NCBI GenBank assembly: GCA_963759295.1
Contig: CAVWYT010000011.1
Span: forward strand, 62,001-126,000
DNA from: WHSW01 sp963759295
Lineage (GTDB): Bacteria > Actinomycetota > Thermoleophilia > Solirubrobacterales > 70-9
Reading direction: 5' to 3'
DNA: 64,000 nucleotides
Part shown: positions 58,234 through 64,000 of the stretch, piece by piece
How positions within the stretch are numbered: the first letter of the stretch is position 1
Layout: each line of letters starts with the position of its first letter
The notes under the pieces: generated by a model
Databases searched by the model: none
What the model was told of the DNA's origin: nothing
The model's input: the letters and a program-made list of their open reading frames with translations, nothing else
Position numbers and translations under genes: made by a program

Positions 58234-58960
58234 TCACGCCGCCCGCGCGCCGGAATGGATCGCGATGATTCCACCGGCGAGCACGGTGTAGCGGATCCGC
58301 TCGAGCCCGGCGCCGTGCATGATCGCCGCCAGCCCCTCCGGCGGCGGGAAGCGCTTCACCGATTCGGGCAGGTAGGTGTAAGCGTCGCGGTCGCCGGCCA
58401 GGGTCCCGAGCACCGGCACGACGCGGTCGAACCAGAGGCTGAAGAAGGTCGACAGCGGGGGCCGGCGCGGATTCGTGATCTCGAGGATCACCAGACGCCC
58501 GCCTGGCTTCAGCACCCGGGAGAGCTCGCCGACGCCGCGCTCGAGGTCGGCCAGATTTCGGACCCCGAATCCCACCGTGACCGCGTCGAAGGAACGGTCG
58601 TCGTAGGGAAGCGAGAGCGCGTCGGCCCACTCGAAGCGGACGTTCGAGGCGCCGCGCTCGGCTGCCTTGTTGCGCGCCCGGTCGAGCATCCGCTCGGCGA
58701 AGTCGGAGCCGACGACGCGTCCGCTGCGGGCCGACCCGGCGGGAGAGCTCGAACGCCAGGTCGCCGGTGCCGCAGCAGACGTCGAGCGCGCTGTCGCCCG
58801 GACCGAGCTCGGCGCGATCGGCGGCCCGCTCGCGCCAGCGGTGATGAAGGCCCGCGGTCATCGCCGTGTTCATCAGGTCATAGACGCCCGCGATGCGGTC
58901 GAACATGCCGCGGATCTGGCCCGCGAACTCGTCGCCCGGGGTGTCGGAAGCGACGTTCAC
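58234..58960 (-). CDS. menG: demethylmenaquinone methyltransferase (one frame break)
   Basis: About 242 codons. Segment one: FAGQIRGMFDRIAGVYDLMNTAMTAGLHHRWRERA and the SAM motif ALDVCCGTGDLAFELSRRVG. Segment two, after a break at about 58725-58735: SGRVVGSDFAERMLDRARNKAAERGASNVRFEWADALSLPYDDRSFDAVTVGFGVRNL, with the ending VLAGGIIAIHSGAR. This is the UbiE/MenG family; it methylates demethylmenaquinone with SAM at the membrane. GTG 58960 is the likely start; no stop codon separates this frame from qcrC. It lies between qcrC and the prenyl synthase, consistent with menaquinone supply to the bc complex. Confidence 0.85.
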
Positions 58961-59731
58961 TCGAGGACCACCGGCCGCCTGGGCCGCGGCGTCACTCACC
59001 TGCAGCGAGGCGAGGAAGTTGACCAGGTTGTCGAACTTCTCCTTCGGCAGGCAGGAGGTCTTCGAGCTTCCGGGCTCGCCGCAGGGCGCGAACACCGGCA
59101 TCACGCCGGCCGGGTTGATCAGCGTGCGGCGAATCGCCGCGGCGGGCAGCTTCGCGCCGATCTCGGTCAGCTCCGGCCCGGGGCCGTCGTTGCCGTTGTC
59201 GCCGAACTTGTGGCATGCCAGGCAGCCCGATTGCGCGGCGACCTCCTTGCCGGCCTCGAACTGCGGCGGGACCTGGATGTCGATCTCGGTCGGCGAGCCC
59301 GCCGAGGCGCCGAGGTAGGTGAGGAACGCCATCGCGACGATGGTCATGATCCCGGCGGTCGTCGCGACCGGCCGGCGCCACGGCAGGCGCTCGGGGTTGC
59401 GGTCGTAGAACGGCAGCAGCAGGAGCAGGACCATGCATAGCGTCGGGATCCCGACGGTCGCGATCGGCACCAGCTCGTTCGGCTTGATCACCCGCAGCAG
59501 CTCGAAGAGGAAGAAGAAGTACCACTCCGGCCGCGGCACGTAGGTGGTCGTCGTCGGGTCGGCCTTCGGGCCCTGCTCGGCGCCGAGCACGATCGACATC
59601 GCGATCATCACCAGGGCGACGATGAGCAACATCGCCGAGTCCTTGAAGACCGCGTAGGGGAAGAAGGGCTTGCCCTTCTTCTTCAGGATCTCGTACTCGC
59701 GGAGGTAGGCCTCCTTCTCGGCGGTGTTCAA
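58961..59731 (-). CDS. qcrC: menaquinol-cytochrome c reductase subunit QcrC: subunit IV-like plus cytochrome c
   Basis: About 257 residues. The N-terminal half is cytochrome b6f subunit IV-like with three helices (LLIVALVMIAMSIVLGAE, RPEWYFFFLFELLRVI, PTLCMVLLLLLPFYDR), the C-terminal half a class I cytochrome c with heme site CLACH at 170-174 and a likely axial Met at 211. This b-IV/cytochrome c fusion is the Bacillus QcrC type, not mycobacterial. TTG 59731 overlaps the qcrB stop. In this sequence the frame runs straight into menG without a stop; a one-base error before GTG 58960 would create the expected GTGA junction. Confidence 0.87.
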
Positions 59732-60629
59732 CCCGAGCCTCCGTCATCGGAGCGGCTCGCGACGCCGTCGCCGCCCGACGCCGCGACCGGCTCGCGGCGC
59801 AGCGACTTCGGCTTCGGGTCGGCGCGCAGCCACGGCGGCGCCGTGGTGCCGAGCTTGACGACGAGGTAGAGGTGCGCCCCGATCAGGGCGATGATCGCCC
59901 CCGGCACCAGCAGCATGTGGACGGCGTAGAAGCGCGGCAGCGTCGTCGCCCCGAACTCGGCGCCGGCGCGCAGGAAGTCGGCCAGGTACGGGCCGAGCGA
60001 CCGGGCCCGAGCCGGTGATGTTCATCGCCACGATCGTCGCCCAGTAGGAGCGCTGGTCGAACGGCAGCAGGTAGCCGGTCAGGCCCATGACCAGGGTGAG
60101 GATCAGCAGCACGACGCCGATCACCCAGTTGAGCTCGCGCGGGTACTTGTAGGCGCCGAAGAAGAACGTCCTGCCCATGTGGAGGAAGATCAGGATGATC
60201 ATCAGCGTCGCGCCCCACTTGTGCAGGCCGCGAACGAACTCGCCGAGGAAGACGTCGTTGGTCAGGTGGGTGATCGAGTTGTAGGCCTCGGTCGAGGACG
60301 GGACGTAGTACATCGCCAGGAAGACGCCGGTCAGCGCCTGCATCGCGAAGGCGAACAACGTCGCCGAGCCGAGCGTGTAGAACCAGTTCGTCCCCTTCGG
60401 CACCTTGCGCAGCAGCAGGCCGGTGAGGAATGGCGTGGCGCCGGTGCGCTCGTCGACCCAGCCGACGACGTCGATGGCGCCCTCCTTCGCCTTGTCGAGC
60501 GTCGGCCGGGCCCCCGCTCTCGGCGCGCCCGCCGCTGCCGGCGGCTCCGTTCGCGCGCGCGCCGTTCGCGCCGCTCGCCGGGCTCGCTTCGGGCTTGCGC
60601 AAGGCTGATGGGACCGGAAGCTTGGGCAT
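59728..60629 (-). CDS. qcrB: menaquinol-cytochrome c reductase cytochrome b subunit QcrB (two frame breaks)
   Basis: About 300 codons. The sequence runs MPKLPVPSALRKPEASPASG, an Ala/Gly linker, then (after a break at a GGGGGCCC run, about 60515) LDKAKEGAIDVVGWVDERTGATPFLTGLLLRKVPKGTNWFYTLGSATLF, with heme-b helices around HLTNDVFLGEFVRGLHKWGATLMIILIFLHMGRTFFFGAYK. After a second break (about 60005) it reads SLGPYLADFLRAGAEFGATTLPRFYAVHMLLVPGAIIALIGAHLYLVVKLG. The four heme-ligating histidines lie in the two GLHKWG/HMGR and AVHML/GAHLY regions. It passes electrons from menaquinol. A long disordered N-terminus is unusual. Confidence 0.85.
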
Positions 60630-60632
60630 GGA

Positions 60633-61299
60633 TCAGGGGGGCGGCGCGGTCGTGAACCGCGGCGGGTAGAGGTACTCCCAGATCCCGCCGGTGTACTCGC
60701 CCGGGTCGCGGGCGCGGACCGGCTCGAGTCTCGGAGGTGACGCTGTAGCGGGGGCCGATCTCGAGCGTCCCGTCGGAGCTGACCCGCGTCTGGAAGCGAT
60801 CCAGCGGGCGGACGGGCGGGCCGCCGATCACCTTGCCCTCGAAGTCGTAGACGCCGCCGTGGCACGGGCAGATGAAGTTGCCTGCGGCGCGGACGAAGCG
60901 CACCGGGCAGCCGAGGTGCGCGCAGCGGGTGGAGATCGCGATCACCTCGCTTGGGGTCCTCGTCGAGGTCGGCGCTGCCGCGGCGGATGTAGACCGTCGT
61001 CTTGCCCGCAGTCGCCGACCCCGTCGACGATCGTGATCACCGCCTGGCGGTAGGTGTCGCTGGCGTAGTCGTCAGCCGGGCCGACGCCCTCCCACTGCTC
61101 CTCGGGGCGGTCGAAGATCGGCGCGAGCGCGAAGCCGACCACAGGGAGCGCGACCGCTACGACGCCGGCGCCGCCGAGCGCCTGCCCGGCCGAGCGCGAA
61201 CACCGTCCGGCGAGTCATCGTCTCGCCTTCGAAGTAGCCCGCCGGCTTGGGCTTCTCGGGACCCGGGTCCCGCTTGCTCTTGTCCGCCTGCTCTGCCAA
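60633..61299 (-). CDS. qcrA: Rieske iron-sulfur subunit QcrA, Tat substrate (about four frame breaks)
   Basis: About 222 codons over three frames. In order: KPAGYFEGETMTRRTVFALG (twin-arginine signal), ALGGAGVVAVALPVVGFALAPIF (helix), EEQWEGVGPADDYASDTYRQAVITIVDGVG, KTTVYIRRGSADLDEDPK, EVIAISTRCAHLGCPV...FICPCHGGVYDFEGKVIGGPPVRPLDRF (2Fe-2S ligands), and LEPVRARDPGEYTGGIWEYLYPPRF. Breaks are at about 61185, 61005, 60950 and 60725, each small and with conserved sequence on both sides. It carries electrons from menaquinol to cytochrome c in the membrane complex. TTG 61299 starts one base after the preceding gene's stop; qcrB follows after 3 bases. Confidence 0.83.
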
Positions 61300-61300
61300 G

Positions 61301-61908
61301 TCAGGAGAGTTTGGTCGGCCGGAAGTCTATTGAGACAGCGGCCTCTCTCAGCGGCTCCCCGATCCCGGCTCGGGCGGCCGCAGCGTCGGCCGCCGTCCAG
61401 AGCTCGCCGGCCGCCGACTCGCGAGCCGGATCGCAGCGCCGACCTTCGAACGCTCGTGCGAATCGCCGGGCCCGGCGGCGATCGCCATCGCGCACGCGAG
61501 CCACAGCGCCGCCGCCTCCTGCGCCGCCCGTTCCGGCGACCGCCCGGTGTCGTGGATCTGCGCCGCGAGGCTGATCAGGTCGGAGAGCTCACGGACCGCG
61601 GCGAGGTCGCCGAGGGCGGCGAGCCGCTCGAGGCCGAGCGCGTAGAGGTAGTCGCCGGCGAGCAACGCGAGGTCCGGATCGGTCGCCGGCGACGATCCGC
61701 CCGGTCGCGTAGTGCAGCAGGTAGCCCTCGCGGACCGCCTCGACAACGAGCGCGTACTCGCCGCGGGCGGCGGCGGTCCGCTCGCCGGCGGCGGCGAGGG
61801 CCCGAGCGCGGGGCGTTCAGCCGGCTCCACGACGTGCGGGCTGATCACCGACCCCTCGGCTTCGAGCATGGTCGCGAGTTCGGTGAGCGCGTCGGCGGGC
61901 TCGACCAT
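61301..61908 (-). CDS. unknown protein upstream of qcrA (about three frame breaks)
   Basis: About 203 codons. Recognisable segments: MVEPADALTELATMLEAEGSVISPHVVEPAER, then ALAAAGERTAAARGEYALVVEAVREGYLLHYATGRIVAG, then DPDLALLAGDYLYALGLERLAALGDLAAVRELSDLISLAAQIHDTG, then a tail RRCDPARESAAGELWTAADAAAARAGIGEPLREAAVSIDFRP. The mainly helical LLAGDYLYALGLERLA stretch recalls polyprenyl synthetases by eye, but no aspartate-rich motif is seen; I do not assign a function. Its final frame ends TGA one base before the qcrA start, which argues for co-expression with the bc complex. Confidence 0.5.
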
Positions 61909-61921
61909 CGCGCGCGCGAGC

Positions 61922-63208
61922 TTAGACGCCGAACGCCGCGTCGAACGCCACGCGCGCCGCCTCGCAGGTGCGCTCGATCGCGGCCTCGTCGTGGGCGAGT
62001 GAGACGAACCAGGCCTCGAACTGCGAGGCGGGCGGATAGATCGCCAAGTCGAGCAGGGCGCGCGCGAAGCGCCCGTAGGCGTCGAGGTCGCAGGCGGCGG
62101 CGCCGGCGAAGTCGCGGACCGGCTCGGCCGTGAAGAACGGGGTCACGAGGCCGGGCGCCGACGCGACCTGCACCGGATGCTCGGAGGCCGCCTCGCGAAG
62201 TCCGGCGGCCAACGTCGTCGTGCGCGCCGCGAGGCGCGCGTAGGCGCCGGCGTCGAGCTCGGCCAGGGTGGCGAGGCCGGCCGCGACCGCGAGCGGGTTT
62301 CCCGACAGGGTTCCCGCCTGGTAGACGTCGCCGGCCGGGGCGACACGCGACATCAACTCGCGCCGGCCGCCGTACGCGGCCGCCGGCACCCCGCCCCCGA
62401 TTACCTTGCCCATGATCGTCAGGTCGGCCTCGGCACCGAACAGTTCCTGGGCGCCGCCGCGTGCTACCCGGAAGCCGCTGATCACCTCGTCGAGGACCAG
62501 CAGAGCGCCGTTTGAGTCCGCCGCCTCCCGCAGGAGCCCGAGCAGTCCCGGATCCGGGGGGACGAGCCCCATGTTGGCGGGCAGCGGCTCGGCGATGATC
62601 GCCGCGAACTCGTGCCCGGAGACCGCCGCCGCGAGCGCCTCGCGGTCGTTCCAGGGCACGACGACGGTCGCTGCCGCCTGCGCCGCCGGCACGCCGGGGC
62701 TCGAGGGGAGTCCCTGCGTCGCCAGCCCCGACCCCGCCTCGGCAAGCAGCCCGTCGACGTGGCCGTGGTAGGCGCCCGCGAACTTGAGCAGCTTCTCGCG
62801 TCCGGTCACCGCCCGAGCGAGGCGGATCGCGCTCATCGTCGCCTCGGTCCCCGAGTTGACCATCCGCACCATCTCGACCGAGGCGAACCGATCGCAGACC
62901 TCGGCGGCGAGCTCGATCTCGCCCTCCGTCGGCGCGCCGTAGCTGGTTCCGCGGCCGGCGGCCTCCGAGACCGCGGCGACCACGGCCGGATGCGCGTGGC
63001 CGAGGATCAGCGGGCCCCAGGAGCAGACCCAGTCGACGTATCGATGCCCGTCGACGTCGATCAGCTCGAAGCCCTCGCCGCGCTCGACGAAGATCGGATA
63101 CTCACGGCCGATCGATCGCATCGCCCGGACCGGCGAGTTGACGCCGCCGGGCAGCAGGCCGGCGGCTCGGGCGTAGAGGACCTCAGAGGTCCGTGTGTCG
63201 AGACTCAT
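61922..63208 (-). CDS. hemL: glutamate-1-semialdehyde 2,1-aminomutase
   Basis: 428 residues. PLP fold-type I aminomutase: LLPGGVNSPVRAMRSIGREYPIFVERGEG, GHAHPAVVAAVSEAAGRGTSYGAPTEGEIELAAEV, NSGTEATMSAIRLARAVTGREKLLKFAGAYHGH, LDEVISGFRVARGG and the PLP lysine in IMGKVIGGG. It makes 5-aminolevulinate for tetrapyrroles from glutamate semialdehyde. ATG 63208 overlaps the stop of the siroheme-decarboxylase-like gene (ATGA), so heme-pathway enzymes are co-translated. The frame upstream of the ATG is a shadow. Confidence 0.95.
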   Translation of the reverse strand: MSLDTRTSEVLYARAAGLLPGGVNSPVRAMRSIGREYPIFVERGEGFELIDVDGHRYVDWVCSWGPLILGHAHPAVVAAVSEAAGRGTSYGAPTEGEIELAAEVCDRFASVEMVRMVNSGTEATMSAIRLARAVTGREKLLKFAGAYHGHVDGLLAEAGSGLATQGLPSSPGVPAAQAAATVVVPWNDREALAAAVSGHEFAAIIAEPLPANMGLVPPDPGLLGLLREAADSNGALLVLDEVISGFRVARGGAQELFGAEADLTIMGKVIGGGVPAAAYGGRRELMSRVAPAGDVYQAGTLSGNPLAVAAGLATLAELDAGAYARLAARTTTLAAGLREAASEHPVQVASAPGLVTPFFTAEPVRDFAGAAACDLDAYGRFARALLDLAIYPPASQFEAWFVSLAHDEAAIERTCEAARVAFDAAFGV

Positions 63209-64000
63209 GCACCGCCGTGCTCGGCGTCCCAGCGCGCATAGTCGTCGGTGAAATACTGCAGCCGGATCTTCTTGTACTCCGTCGAGGAGTACAAGACGGC
63301 GCGATCGGAGCCGTGGAGGTCGTGCTCGGCGGCGATCGAGTCGAGGATCGCGTCGCATTCCTGCTTCGAGCGACCGTGGGCCATCGTGAACACCGAATAC
63401 GGCCAGTCGGGGTAGGTCGGCCGCTGGTAGCAGTGCGAGATGCCGCGCACCGACGCCATCCGCGCCCCGACCTCCAGGACCCGGCCCTCGGGCACCCGCC
63501 AGACACCCATGCCGTTGGCGGAGAATCCCGCGCGGCGGTGATAGAGGATCGCTGCCACCCGGCGCAGGATCTTGCGCTCGACCATCGCGCCCAGGTGGTC
63601 GAGGAGCGAATCGGTGCTCATCCCCGCCTCGACGGCAGCCTCGTCGTACGGGCGGTCGGCGACGGCCATCGGTCCCTGGAGCGCGCGGATCACCGCGATA
63701 TCGGTTTCATCGTAGGGCTGCGGCGCCAGCTCGCGGGGCGGCGAGGCGTCCACCGTGGCGGAGAGCGCGTCCGTGCCCCTCTCCATCTCCAGGTTCATGT
63801 TGATCTTGAACAGGGTCAGCGTCGGGAGCTGGCGGATCGACTCGGCGCCGGTCAGGCGCTGGAGTACCTCGAGCGTGCGCTCGAGGCCGAGCTCGGAGTC
63901 CGGCGGGACCGCGATCGTGAACCAGAGGTTGAACTCGTGGGTGCGCAGGTAGTTGTGGGAGACGCCCGGGTGGGAGTTGATGATCTTCGCCGCCCGCTGC
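63205..64000 (-). CDS. fused siroheme decarboxylase-like protein (AhbA-AhbB / NirDL type), N-terminus outside window
   Basis: At least 264 residues; the frame continues past base 64000. Two Lrp/AsnC-like modules in tandem: the upstream one ends INSHPGVSHNYLRTHEFNLWFTIAVPPDSELGLERTLEVLQRLTGAESIRQLPTLTLFKINMNLEM; the second contains DIAVIRALQGPMAVADRPYDEAAVEAGMS (winged helix), RRVAAILYHRRAGFSANGMGVWRVPEG and VRGISHCYQRPTYPDWPYSVFTMAHGRSK. The YxRPxYPxWPY block with the preceding His is typical of AhbB/NirL siroheme decarboxylases, which make didecarboxysiroheme for heme or d1. It overlaps hemL by ATGA. The catalytic role here is inferred from family and context. Confidence 0.75.
   Translation of the reverse strand, partial: QRAAKIINSHPGVSHNYLRTHEFNLWFTIAVPPDSELGLERTLEVLQRLTGAESIRQLPTLTLFKINMNLEMERGTDALSATVDASPPRELAPQPYDETDIAVIRALQGPMAVADRPYDEAAVEAGMSTDSLLDHLGAMVERKILRRVAAILYHRRAGFSANGMGVWRVPEGRVLEVGARMASVRGISHCYQRPTYPDWPYSVFTMAHGRSKQECDAILDSIAAEHDLHGSDRAVLYSSTEYKKIRLQYFTDDYARWDAEHGGA

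Overview
The window is 64 kb of GC-rich, gene-dense bacterial chromosome with no visible phage, transposon, plasmid or CRISPR content. The mix of genes points to a deep-branching actinomycete, most likely class Thermoleophilia (Solirubrobacterales-like). The evidence is a fused PafBC regulator, an lhr-nei pair, CIRCE and HAIR-like heat-shock operators, an F420/FMN-type split-barrel protein, a DUF2342-type metalloprotease, menaquinone-linked QcrABC and many probable leaderless transcripts. The taxon is an inference; no rRNA gene is present.

Layout. 1-9.2 kb: end of a UvrD-like helicase, an IMPase-like phosphatase overlapping a zincin, a basic helical protein behind a LexA-box-like site, Mrp, a methyltransferase, a ferredoxin, an NAD-binding protein and groES-groEL. 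9.3-17 kb (minus): SRPBCC, ASCH, Pcm, a Crp/Fnr regulator, Nei and Lhr. 17.6-21.1 kb: four-gene dTDP-rhamnose operon rfbA-D-B-C. 21.2-32.1 kb (minus): PPOX protein, MBL hydrolase, PafBC, HD/OB RNase-like protein, YihY, tRNA-Phe, PPTase, SLOG protein, RTX-like protein, MrfA-like helicase and FolP. 32.1-41.2 kb: HAD, DtxR regulator, aminotransferase, IMPase, sucCD, HAD, sulfotransferase and FAD oxidoreductase. 41.2-47.9 kb: beta-phosphoglucomutase, GH65 phosphorylase, RpiB and a RibD-C reductase in one overlapping operon, then a membrane protein and a nucleotide-sugar dehydrogenase. 48-54.6 kb: DUF2182 protein, secreted glycosidase, ABC exporter, Cys-rich peptide with a SigZ-like sigma factor, secreted RTX-like protein and tRNA-Lys. 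54.6-64 kb (minus): TPR protein, TatC/TatA, Dcd, prenyl synthase, MenG, QcrC-B-A, HemL and a fused siroheme-decarboxylase-like protein that runs off the end.

How the parts fit. Lipoquinone and respiration genes cluster together: polyprenyl synthase, MenG, QcrABC, TatAC and HemL with an Ahb-like protein. The Rieske precursor carries a Tat-type twin arginine. DNA-damage genes recur (UvrD-like, lhr-nei, pafBC, mrfA-like, and a possible SOS box). Cell-surface sugar supply comes from rfbABCD and the UDP-sugar dehydrogenase.

Two window-wide observations matter. First, many start codons lie 6-9 bases after a TANNNT hexamer, the signature of leaderless transcription; one such hexamer is symmetric and serves two divergent genes. 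Second, roughly thirty or more single-base frame breaks, dense at 42.0-45.7 kb and 58.2-61.9 kb, interrupt proteins whose homologous segments continue in the next frame. These look like sequence or assembly errors rather than decay, so proteins there should be read across frames.
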